From positions 62,001-126,000 of the forward strand of contig NZ_MUHW01000010.1 of assembly GCF_002007235.1 (NCBI RefSeq): DNA of 64,000 nt, in the 5' to 3' direction. The notes below the pieces were generated by a model, which was not told the origin of the DNA, searched no databases, and saw only the letters and a program-made list of their open reading frames with translations. The stretch is from Oribacterium sp. C9 (GTDB lineage Bacteria; Bacillota; Clostridia; Lachnospirales; Lachnospiraceae). Below, in pieces: positions 9,281 through 16,512 of the stretch. Numbering within the stretch: the stretch's first letter is position 1; the number at the start of each line of letters is the position of its first letter. Both the position numbers and the translations under genes were made by a program.

Positions 9281-9751
9281 TTATGCCTCTTCAGCGGCTC
9301 TAAGCTGCTGTGTATCCTGAATTTCCATGATCATGTTAACACGATTCTCATGACGTCCGCCTTCGAACTTTGCATTGATCCATGCATCCACGATCTGCTT
9401 TGCAGTCTCTATACCTATAACTCTTGCACCGAAGCAAACAACATTGGCATTGTTATGACGCTTGCTCATCTCGGCAGAATAAGGCTCGCTGCAGCAGCAT
9501 GCGCGTACTCCGTCTACCTTATTGCAGGCAAGGCTTATACCAACACCTGTTCCGCAGATTGCTATACCACCATCAACTTTACCCTCTGCAACCATCTTTC
9601 CAACTCGATAACCTGAGACAGGGTAGTTAAAACTGTCTGTAGAATTTGTTCCCACATCAACGATCTCGATTCCCTTTTCCTCAAGGTACTGCTTGATCTC
9701 ATTCTTCATGTCTACTGCTGCATGATCATTTCCGATAACTAACTTCATCAT
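9281..9751 (-). CDS. rpiB: ribose-5-phosphate isomerase B
   Basis: A 156-residue RpiB/LacA-LacB family sugar-phosphate isomerase that interconverts ribose-5-P and ribulose-5-P in the pentose phosphate route. Visible are LVIGNDHAAVDMKNEIK with the catalytic/phosphate residues, the GIAICGTGVGIS loop with the active-site Cys, and the HNNANVVCFGARV segment. Length is usual for the family. Two adjacent ATGs are possible starts behind GGAGAAAA; the first is used. The gene stands alone; an allose-6-P or other aldose specificity cannot be excluded. Confidence 0.94.
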   Translation of the reverse strand: MMKLVIGNDHAAVDMKNEIKQYLEEKGIEIVDVGTNSTDSFNYPVSGYRVGKMVAEGKVDGGIAICGTGVGISLACNKVDGVRACCCSEPYSAEMSKRHNNANVVCFGARVIGIETAKQIVDAWINAKFEGGRHENRVNMIMEIQDTQQLRAAEEA

Positions 9752-10168
9752 TTTTCTCCTAGATTTTTAATTTAGAACCGTACTTTTTAATTTAATGCAC
9801 GTTCTTCAGCCGATAATTTGACAAAAAAATATCAGCTTCCTGAATGGTGGTATACCCTTAGATATTGTTAAACATTAAACAATATCCTTTTCATTTCGCA
9901 TGAAGTATATCACATTTTCAACAAAAGAGGGATAAACGTATTAAATGAACAATATCAAAATATCTCAATATCATCTGTATATTTCACCAATTTTTTACTT
10001 GTATTTTTGTACAACCTGCCATATCATACTGATCAACTTGAATATATCACAGAAATTTACTGAATTTTTTGCTTAAACTCTTACTTTTACGAGTATTTCA
10101 GCCGATGACTTACTCTATAGGTATGATTATTATTCCCTTATTTATCAGTTCAGACAGGAGGTTATAAA
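9752..10168. other. AT-rich divergent intergenic region upstream of rpiB
   Basis: This 417-base region holds no credible gene. It contains an inverted repeat GATATTGTT/AACAATATC (9861-9869 and 9878-9886, 8-base gap) about 110 bases upstream of rpiB, which could be an operator. Promoters for rpiB and the small downstream gene must lie here, but I found no clearly best pair of hexamers. Confidence 0.4.
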
Positions 10169-10408
10169 ATGAAACTTGAAAATGTAAAAAATGTTGATGG
10201 ACTTTTTGAAGTTCTTAACAGTTGTCAGGGAACTATCGAGCTTGTTTCTGCTGAAGGCGACAGAATCAATCTTAAGTCAAAGCTCAGCCAGATGCTTATG
10301 ACCGCAAAGCTCCTTAATCAGGCCACCATCAAAGAGCTTGAGCTCTTTGTTTCAGATCCTGAAGATATGAAGAAGGTTGTTTCATTTATGATGAGCGATG
10401 CCTGCTGA
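10169..10408 (+). CDS. conserved-looking small protein of unknown function (79 aa)
   Basis: A well-formed small gene with SD AGGAGG 7 bases before the ATG and its own hairpin terminator. The product is soluble, acidic-neutral and helix-rich, with a central SAEGDRINLKSKLSQMLMTA segment and a C-terminal ELELFVSDPEDMKKVVSFMM. I recall similar short proteins in other Lachnospiraceae genomes without an assigned function. No catalytic motif, membrane segment or metal site is visible. The gene is isolated between divergent and convergent neighbours, so context says nothing about its job. Confidence 0.8.
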   Translation: MKLENVKNVDGLFEVLNSCQGTIELVSAEGDRINLKSKLSQMLMTAKLLNQATIKELELFVSDPEDMKKVVSFMMSDAC

Positions 10409-10465
10409 TTCGTACCCGGGTCATAAATCATAAGATAAGAATCTTCCCGTTTCTTTTGAAAACGG

Positions 10466-10520
10466 GAACAAAAGACCTCCCTGCACCGTAGCTTCGGTCA
10501 TGGAGGTCTTTTGTTCTTAT
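10466..10520. terminator. bidirectional terminator after small unknown gene
   Basis: A 15-bp stem GAACAAAAGACCTCC / GGAGGTCTTTTGTTC (10466-10480 and 10502-10516) encloses a second short hairpin, with T-rich exit on both strands. It serves the small plus-strand gene and the convergent binding-protein gene. Confidence 0.88.
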
Positions 10521-10589
10521 ATCACGTATTTATGATACTGCCTGATTCTCAATTTATATATGACTGATACACTTCTTAATTATGTGCCA

Positions 10590-12077
10590 TCAATCCAAAA
10601 GCACAGAAGTCTGAAGGTATCCTCTCTTCACTATCATTTCATTATAATTCTCTGCATCTACCACAACAGGATTTAGCTCACAGGCAGGAACCACCAGTTT
10701 TCCATTCTGATACATATCGGAATCGATAACGTCAACCGCACCTCCATGTATTATGGCATCGGTAAGCTCCGTTCCTCTGTAGGCATAGTCCTTTGGCTCG
10801 TGAAACAAAGACATGGTCTGAGTCCCCTGAAGTATCCTGTCTAGAGCTGCATCATCGCACCCATCTCCTGTTATGACAGGCATTTTTCCACCATAAATCC
10901 CCTGCTGCACAGCCTCTACAACAGCTTTCGATACTCCTCCCGCTATAACATCATCAGTGCATATGACCGCATCAAGATTTCTGTTTCTGTATACCAGATT
11001 CATCATGGTATTCATGCGATCATAGGCCGACTCTCCGCTGCCTTCCATAACACTTACCTGTTCCAGTTCAAGCTGACCTGAGCCTACCAGAAGCGTTCCA
11101 CCATCAATATACGGGAATAATGTTTCCATCAGTCCGGGATATAGAAACAACAGTGTGTCGTTAGTTATATCCCCTGTGAATATTTCAACAGTCTTAGGCT
11201 CTTCAGGAGTGGCAGAATCCAATTCCAGCTTGTCTACTACATACTTTCCTATAGTTTCTCCCACATGATAATCATCATATCCGAAAAGATAATTTACACC
11301 TGATGTATTCATAGGGACATGATCCAACGCAATGACATATGTCCCGTTATTCTTCACATCGTTTAGAAGATTCCCCAGCTCCTCAGAGGTTACATCCACA
11401 GGTGCAACAAATATGATCTTTGCGCCATCCTCCGCAAGCTCTCTTATATCTGAGATCTGCTGCGAAATCTGATCTGCCTTAACAGAATCCCCATCAGGCT
11501 CAGAATCGTCTTCCAAAACTTCTTCAGCATATTTGAATTCTGTTTTATATCCCGCATTATTCATGGCATCTTCAAAATAGCTCTTCAGAAGAAGCCACTT
11601 CTTACTATACTGATCAGGAAAAGAAAAACCTATGAGTTCTCCATTTCCACCTATAACATCCAGCTCTTTAATATTCTTTTCCGGGAACACCGATTCTGCT
11701 ATTACAGTTGTTTCTTCCGGTTCATCATCCAGCTCCACATTTTCACCATTTTTTTTAGTAGTTTCATCTAATGTGGTAGTGCTGATCTCTGATCTGAACT
11801 TCTTAAATTGTTTTCCTATATTGATACACACAAAAATAAAAACAGCTATAAAAACGATTCCCGCCAGAACAAAGCTCATGGGTTTAATAAAGGATCCACT
11901 AAACAGCTTTCTGATAATCCCCTTCTTTTCCGCGATATTCTGGTTTACGTTTCGCCTGTTCATACGGATAGGATTATAGCTTTCCCAATGCATCTCGGAA
12001 TGTTCCTTTTCCGTTCTTTTTCTGGATTTTCCCTTTTTATGAGTATTTTCTTTATCCAAGTTCAACTCCTGTATCAC
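10590..12077 (-). CDS. membrane-anchored periplasmic-binding-protein-like sugar-binding protein
   Basis: A 495-residue protein with an unusual layout: a ~66-residue basic cytoplasmic N-terminus, one membrane helix (about 67-88, MSFVLAGIVFIAVFIFVCIN), an acidic linker, then an extracytoplasmic type-1 periplasmic binding domain (ChvE/RbsB-like) from about residue 120. Domain signs are ELIGFSFPDQYSKKW, the DGAKIIFVAPVDV strand-loop, VIALDHVPM, DAVICTDDVIAGG and PVITGDGCDD. It is not a lipoprotein and has no signal peptidase site. No permease or ATPase is adjacent. It could be a sensor or a tethered binding protein for a transporter encoded elsewhere. The ligand is probably a sugar by family; this is inference. 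Confidence 0.85.
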   Translation of the reverse strand: MIQELNLDKENTHKKGKSRKRTEKEHSEMHWESYNPIRMNRRNVNQNIAEKKGIIRKLFSGSFIKPMSFVLAGIVFIAVFIFVCINIGKQFKKFRSEISTTTLDETTKKNGENVELDDEPEETTVIAESVFPEKNIKELDVIGGNGELIGFSFPDQYSKKWLLLKSYFEDAMNNAGYKTEFKYAEEVLEDDSEPDGDSVKADQISQQISDIRELAEDGAKIIFVAPVDVTSEELGNLLNDVKNNGTYVIALDHVPMNTSGVNYLFGYDDYHVGETIGKYVVDKLELDSATPEEPKTVEIFTGDITNDTLLFLYPGLMETLFPYIDGGTLLVGSGQLELEQVSVMEGSGESAYDRMNTMMNLVYRNRNLDAVICTDDVIAGGVSKAVVEAVQQGIYGGKMPVITGDGCDDAALDRILQGTQTMSLFHEPKDYAYRGTELTDAIIHGGAVDVIDSDMYQNGKLVVPACELNPVVVDAENYNEMIVKRGYLQTSVLLD

Positions 12078-12112
12078 TATAGACCTACTATACTGTTATC
12101 ATTATATCAAAA

Positions 12113-12136
12113 GAGGACGGTCCTATGACCGTCCTC
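12113..12136 (-). terminator. terminator downstream of uracil permease
   Basis: A perfect 10-bp stem GAGGACGGTC / GACCGTCCTC with a 4-base loop is followed on the minus strand by TTTTGATAT. Confidence 0.8.
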
Positions 12137-12165
12137 ATAAATCCTTAAAAAATATGTCAGATTAA

Positions 12166-13602
12166 TCAGTTCTTTACCTTCTCGGATCCATCTTCCACCA
12201 TATTCTTTGCTCCGGCTTTCTTAGCAAGCTGCCATACCAGAGACTCTCCCTGAGCGATCTCAAGATCTACACCTGTCTTATTAGGCTCACTGTCGTTAAA
12301 CTTATAATCCTTACCTGGAAGTATGGCATTTAAAATGATACCCACAAGAGAACCTGTAGCGATTCCGGAGAAATTAATCGTCATTGCGCCAAGAGGTATA
12401 ATGATGGCACCTGCAGTGGAATAGTTAACGCCTATTGCAAGAACCAGGATAAGAGCTGCGATGATAACATTTCTTGTCTGAGAAAAGTCAACATTGGTCT
12501 CAACCACGTTACGGATACCTACAGCAGAGATCATGCCGTAAAGCACGAGAGAGATACCACCAACTGTGGCCGAAGGCATTACCTCGATAAGAGCTGCGAA
12601 CTTAGGACAGAAACTGAGAATGATGGCTATGCATGCAGCAAGACGGATCACCATAGGATCGTAAACCTTTGTAAGTGTAAGCACACCTGTATTCTCACCA
12701 TATGTTGTATTGGCAGGAGCACCGAAAAGAGAAGCCAGAGCTGTTGCTGTACCATCACCTGTAAGTGTTCTGTGGAGACCCGGCTCCCTGATGAAGTTCT
12801 CACCTACAGTTGATGAAATAGCTGAAATATCACCTATATGCTCCATCATTGTGGCGAAGGCGATAGGTACAATTGTTATAACTGATGTAATAAGGAGTGA
12901 AGTATCAAGCGTTCCGTCAGTAAATAATGAAAATACTGTACGGTTGTAGTTTACGGGAACACCGAGCCATGCAGCATTTTCTACCGCTGAAAAATCAATA
13001 ACTCCGCACACTGCAGCAACGAGATAAGATCCCACTACACCGAGAAGGATAGGTATGATCTTAACCATGCCTCTTCCCCATATATTGCAGACTACAACGA
13101 TCACTATAGCAACAAGAGCAATCGGCCAGTTGCTTGCACAGTTCTCTATAGCTGACTTTGAAAGATTAAGACCGATGGCTATGATGATAGGTCCTGTTAC
13201 AACAGGTGGGAAATACTGCATTACTCTTGATTCTCCAAAAGCCTTAAATGCCGTTGCAAGAACCAGATATACGAGACCCGCGCAGGCTACACCGAAACAT
13301 GCGTATCTGAGAAGATCAGGCTCACCGTTAGGAGCTATGGCTGCATATCCTGCAAGAAATGCGAAGGATGATCCCAAAAATGCAGGAACCTTCTTCTTGC
13401 TTATAAGATGGAACAATAATGTTCCGAGTCCTGCCCAAAGCAGTGTTGTTGAAACACTGAGTCCGGTCAGAAGCGGAACCAGAACTGTTGATCCAAACAT
13501 GGCGAACATATGCTGAAAGCCAAGTACAAGTACCTTTCCTGTTCCCAGCTGTCTGGCATCATAGATTCCATCTTCACCAATCTTAAGTTTTTCGTTACTC
13601 AT
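12166..13602 (-). CDS. uraA: uracil permease, NCS2 family
   Basis: A 478-residue NCS2 nucleobase:cation symporter with 12-14 membrane spans. The family signature QHMFAMFGSTVLVPLLTG, the substrate segment FIREPGLHRTLTGDGTATALASLFGAPANTTYGENTGVL and the helix 10 SATVGGISLVLYGMIS match UraA/PyrP uracil permeases more than xanthine permeases. The ATG at 13602 follows AAGGAAGGGG; an in-frame TTG 24 bases upstream is unlikely. It is preceded by a ~195-base leader with an intrinsic terminator, so expression is probably controlled by attenuation. The C-terminal ~40 residues are a soluble tail. Uracil specificity is inferred from motif similarity. Confidence 0.93.
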   Translation of the reverse strand: MSNEKLKIGEDGIYDARQLGTGKVLVLGFQHMFAMFGSTVLVPLLTGLSVSTTLLWAGLGTLLFHLISKKKVPAFLGSSFAFLAGYAAIAPNGEPDLLRYACFGVACAGLVYLVLATAFKAFGESRVMQYFPPVVTGPIIIAIGLNLSKSAIENCASNWPIALVAIVIVVVCNIWGRGMVKIIPILLGVVGSYLVAAVCGVIDFSAVENAAWLGVPVNYNRTVFSLFTDGTLDTSLLITSVITIVPIAFATMMEHIGDISAISSTVGENFIREPGLHRTLTGDGTATALASLFGAPANTTYGENTGVLTLTKVYDPMVIRLAACIAIILSFCPKFAALIEVMPSATVGGISLVLYGMISAVGIRNVVETNVDFSQTRNVIIAALILVLAIGVNYSTAGAIIIPLGAMTINFSGIATGSLVGIILNAILPGKDYKFNDSEPNKTGVDLEIAQGESLVWQLAKKAGAKNMVEDGSEKVKN

Positions 13603-13671
13603 TATAAACCCCTTCCTTGGTTTCAAGATTCAGCTTTAAGAAAATACCCACTATGAAAAGTGAAAGCAGCC

Positions 13672-13735
13672 TTCTTTGTGTTACCACAAAGAAAAAGCAC
13701 GCTTAGGAGGAAATATTTCCTCCTTGCGTGCTTTA
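13672..13735 (-). promoter_or_regulatory. attenuator-like leader of uracil permease: terminator hairpin plus GNRA hairpin
   Basis: On the minus strand the leader forms a long hairpin (13694-13734; AAAGCACGC outer stem with GGAGGAAAT/ATTTCCTCC inner stem) followed by CTTTTTCTTTG, a convincing terminator about 70 bases upstream of the ATG. A second hairpin (13672-13680 with 13685-13693, loop GUAA) follows directly. No minus-strand gene lies upstream, so the terminator must belong to the permease leader. I do not see the PyrR-binding consensus or a known riboswitch. Confidence 0.7.
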
Positions 13736-13804
13736 AACATATCTATATCATTTTCCAAATGAAAATACTCATCTTAAATTGAATCCCTTACATGATTTTT
13801 TATT

Positions 13805-13832
13805 ATTTTATCATCGAATTTTTCTTCGTCAA
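13805..13832 (-). promoter_or_regulatory. promoter of uracil permease
   Basis: TTGACG (13827-13832), 16-base spacer, TAAAAT (13805-13810), reading toward the permease. The predicted start is near 13798, giving a leader of about 195 bases. Confidence 0.65.
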
Positions 13833-13906
13833 TAGTGAAAATCAAATATAGCTAATGGCAAAATTTAGTTTATAGTCATTTATATATTTATAAAAAAAAT
13901 TTATTA

Positions 13907-13941
13907 AAGTAATTGCTTACAATTACTTCTTTATATATACT
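13907..13941 (+). promoter_or_regulatory. lysR promoter with overlapping 22-bp dyad
   Basis: TTGCTT (13913-13918), 17 bases, TATACT (13936-13941). The -35 lies inside a perfect inverted repeat AAGTAATTG-CTTA-CAATTACTT (13907-13928). LysR proteins commonly bind such dyads at their own promoters, so autoregulation is likely (inference). Confidence 0.65.
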
Positions 13942-13976
13942 ATTTCATGCTTTATTAAGCAGTGAACGGAGAAAAT

Positions 13977-14873
13977 ATGGAAATCAGACAACTTAATTCA
14001 TTTGTCAAAATAGTTGAGATGCAGAGCTTCAGCAAAGCTGCCGAAGCCTTGGGCTATACACAGGCTGCCGTAACTATACAGATCAGACAGCTTGAACAGG
14101 AATTCAATACAAAATTTTTCGATCGAGTAGGAAGACATGTGGTCCTGACACCTCCGGGAAGAGAATTTCTTCAGTACGCAAACGAGATTCTGAGACGTGT
14201 GGATGATGTTCATACAGCACTCGGCAATCCTCAAATGCAGGAGCATAAACTTCGTATCGGCTCTCTCGAATCCCTTCTTACTTATAAAATCCCGAATGTT
14301 GTTAAATATTTTTATGACAATCATCCGGAGATAACATTGGAAATAAAGACAGGTTCTCCTAAGGAACTCATTGATATGCTTGAACATAACCTCATCGATA
14401 TGGTTTATTTTCTTGACAGGCGCGTATATGACTCAAACTGGATCAAGATACTCGAGGAACCTGAGCCTATTATTTTCGTAGCAAGTCCGGATCTGGAAAT
14501 TCCCGGAGAGGAGCATAAAACCGGACATGTGCATATGAGTGAACTTATCAAGCTGCCATTCTTCCTTACAGAACAGAATTCCAACTACAGATATGCACTC
14601 GAACAGGATCTTGCAGCTGATCGCATGCAGATCAGACCATTTTTCGAAACAGGCAATACAGAAGTCCTGATTCGTCTGGTAAAGGAAAACAGAGGTGTGA
14701 CTTTCCTGCCTGCATTCTCTGTACAGGAATCCATAAAGAATAAGGAACTTCGTGAAGTCAAACCTGTAGATTTCGAGCTGACCATGTACCGTCAGATCTT
14801 CTATCACAAAGATAAATGGGTCACTGATGAAATGAAGGAACTGGAAAAGTTAGTAAAAAAAGGACTGCTTTAA
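13977..14873 (+). CDS. LysR family transcriptional regulator
   Basis: A 298-residue LTTR. The N-terminal winged HTH is textbook (MEIRQLNSFVKIVEMQSFSKAAEALGYTQAAVTIQIRQLEQEFNTKFFDR), followed by the linker helix and a substrate-binding domain starting near LRIGSLESLLTYKIP. The ATG at 13977 follows CGGAGA; a GTG 15 bases upstream is less likely. It is divergent from the uracil permease, with 375 bases between the start codons. Control of that permease is possible but not shown; the effector is unknown. A strong terminator follows. Confidence 0.93.
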   Translation: MEIRQLNSFVKIVEMQSFSKAAEALGYTQAAVTIQIRQLEQEFNTKFFDRVGRHVVLTPPGREFLQYANEILRRVDDVHTALGNPQMQEHKLRIGSLESLLTYKIPNVVKYFYDNHPEITLEIKTGSPKELIDMLEHNLIDMVYFLDRRVYDSNWIKILEEPEPIIFVASPDLEIPGEEHKTGHVHMSELIKLPFFLTEQNSNYRYALEQDLAADRMQIRPFFETGNTEVLIRLVKENRGVTFLPAFSVQESIKNKELREVKPVDFELTMYRQIFYHKDKWVTDEMKELEKLVKKGLL

Positions 14874-14881
14874 GCTATAAA

Positions 14882-14930
14882 AACGCCGGCAGAACATATC
14901 CATTCTTATCGATATGTTCTGCCGGCATTT
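14882..14930. terminator. bidirectional terminator between lysR and secreted hydrolase
   Basis: A perfect 16-bp stem (14885-14900 with 14911-14926, GC-rich GCCGGCAG core) with A/T-rich flanks on both sides. Confidence 0.9.
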
Positions 14931-14989
14931 ATCTTATCAACAATCATCTGAATCTTCTTTTTAAAAAGATACTTCAGTTAATAATCACT

Positions 14990-16093
14990 TCAGTTCAAAG
15001 CCTGATAGTAGTACCATGTCTGTTTTCTGGAAGTAGGTGTCTCACTGACTCCGTCTGAGTTCCAAAGTCCAAATGCATAGCCCTGAGCCACTTCACTTGG
15101 AGCATCGACCAGACGGCTTAAGAGAAATGCCTCCACATACGGATTTTCTTTAACCTTATCCCAGCCCTGCATAAGAGCCAGTGCCTGGGCATCCTCTCCC
15201 ATCACCGAGCTGAATCCCTGCTCAGAGAGAATAAGATGACGGACAGATCCGAAGGGACTGAGCATTTCAGTCTGCTGCATATAGTCTGTCAGTACATGAA
15301 GATTTTTAAGGTTCACTATCTTTGACTCCGGATCATCCGTTGCCAGTGGAGAAGTATTCATAAAATCAGGATTACTGAGATCCTGAGGATAAGGATGCCA
15401 TGCTATGCCATAATCCGTGTCCGAAAGATAAGTATTAAGCAAAGCGAGCATATCTCTTGATGAAAAGTACATGTCACCTCCGGACTGTGTCCAGTTATAA
15501 TCAAATGGTATGAACACTCTGGCATCAGGATTATATGTCTTTATCGCATCATAGAATATCCTGAAACCATCCGCATAAGCCTTTGTGTAGGTGTCCAAAT
15601 CCGAAACTCCGAGATAGTTCCATTCCCTCTGATTATTGATCTCATTTCCTATGACCCAGTTTGAAACTGTATCCTTATATCTGTAGGCGAGGGCTTCTGC
15701 TACCTGTCTGGTTCTTTCTTTGCCCACCTCTGTCAGTGTGTTGAACTGATATAAATTTGAAACTGGTGATGATACAGGACATATCTCATCCCCCTCCTGA
15801 TAATCATTCATGACTCCCATAGTCACAGTGAGATCTGCTGCATTGTAAGCATCAATAAGTGCATCAAATGCCTTCATCTGCTGTTCATTCTTTACAAAGC
15901 TTGAATTGAACTGAAAAATCACCTGCTTGCACCCCAGTGCCACCATGTCATCCACCATATTCACATGGGATGAATGTATACCCTTTATGCTTTCGGCTGT
16001 GTTGTAAAATGCAAAAACATTCACTCCCATTGACATGGTCAGAACGCCTGTTAATGACGCAGTTATGATCTGCTTAATTCTCTTTGATTTCAT
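14990..16093 (-). CDS. secreted TIM-barrel glycoside hydrolase-like protein (DUF5722-like)
   Basis: A 367-residue exported protein. A signal peptide (KSKRIKQIITASLTGVLTMS, cleavage likely after VFA near residue 28) precedes a (beta/alpha)8-type domain. Two glutamates sit where clan GH-A enzymes have their catalytic pair: NWVIGNEINNQREWNY (acid/base type Asn-Glu) and LILSEQGFSS (nucleophile type). It ends with the WNSDGVSETPTSRKQTWYY segment common to DUF5722-like proteins. No carbohydrate-binding or anchoring domain is present. Substrate is unknown; hydrolase activity is inferred from the paired Glu. It is monocistronic, with a 419-base upstream region. Confidence 0.82.
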   Translation of the reverse strand: MKSKRIKQIITASLTGVLTMSMGVNVFAFYNTAESIKGIHSSHVNMVDDMVALGCKQVIFQFNSSFVKNEQQMKAFDALIDAYNAADLTVTMGVMNDYQEGDEICPVSSPVSNLYQFNTLTEVGKERTRQVAEALAYRYKDTVSNWVIGNEINNQREWNYLGVSDLDTYTKAYADGFRIFYDAIKTYNPDARVFIPFDYNWTQSGGDMYFSSRDMLALLNTYLSDTDYGIAWHPYPQDLSNPDFMNTSPLATDDPESKIVNLKNLHVLTDYMQQTEMLSPFGSVRHLILSEQGFSSVMGEDAQALALMQGWDKVKENPYVEAFLLSRLVDAPSEVAQGYAFGLWNSDGVSETPTSRKQTWYYYQALN

Positions 16094-16404
16094 TCGTCAC
16101 CTCTTGAACCTTTATAAAATATTTCACCCTTCATAATAGCATCAAACTATGCCTGCAAAACCTGCAAAAGGATTATTTCTCTGTCAAAAATCAGGCCTTA
16201 CATAAATAACAGCCTCCATCTCACAGCCTTCCGGCTATCACTGTTTCAGTATATATCAGAAATCTCAATGTTTTATTACTATAACTGATTCAAAAAATTT
16301 ACGTTTTTCTCCAAAATCTTATATTTTCGATCCATGCTCAAAGCTACAACACTCATTTTTCTTGTACGCAACCCTCACACTATAGCTCATTTTCCCGAAA
16401 CACC
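16094..16404. other. upstream region of the secreted hydrolase gene
   Basis: No gene is seen here. Read on the minus strand, a short hairpin ATAGCC-GGAA-GGCTGT lies about 140 bases before the start of the hydrolase gene. No riboswitch consensus or strong promoter was recognised. Confidence 0.3.
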
Positions 16405-16433
16405 TTGCTTTTATGAGGCTCCTCGGATATAAT
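16405..16433 (+). promoter_or_regulatory. promoter of ABC-F gene
   Basis: TTGCTT (16405-16410), 17 bases, TATAAT (16428-16433). The predicted start is near 16440, about 70 bases before the ATG. Confidence 0.75.
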
Positions 16434-16454
16434 TCTAAAGGTTAATGACATTTA

Positions 16455-16482
16455 AGAGCGGCTTCCGAGCCACTCTTTTTTT
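16455..16482 (+). promoter_or_regulatory. terminator-like hairpin in the ABC-F leader
   Basis: AGAG-C-GGCT, loop TCCG, AGCC-A-CTCT, then seven Ts. It begins only ~15 bases after the predicted transcription start and ends 30 bases before the ATG, so it may attenuate the ABC-F gene. Confidence 0.5.
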
Positions 16483-16512
16483 ACATATTATTTTAATTTA
16501 AAGGAGAAGCGA

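Noticed and set aside
13603-13800. PyrR-binding attenuator or purine/preQ1 riboswitch before uraA
   Set aside because: Terminator is real, but none of the consensus sequences known to me is present.
16413-16445. Ten-residue leader peptide ORF (MRLLGYNSKG) before the ABC-F gene
   Set aside because: The TATAAT -10 lies within it, so the mRNA should start near its end.
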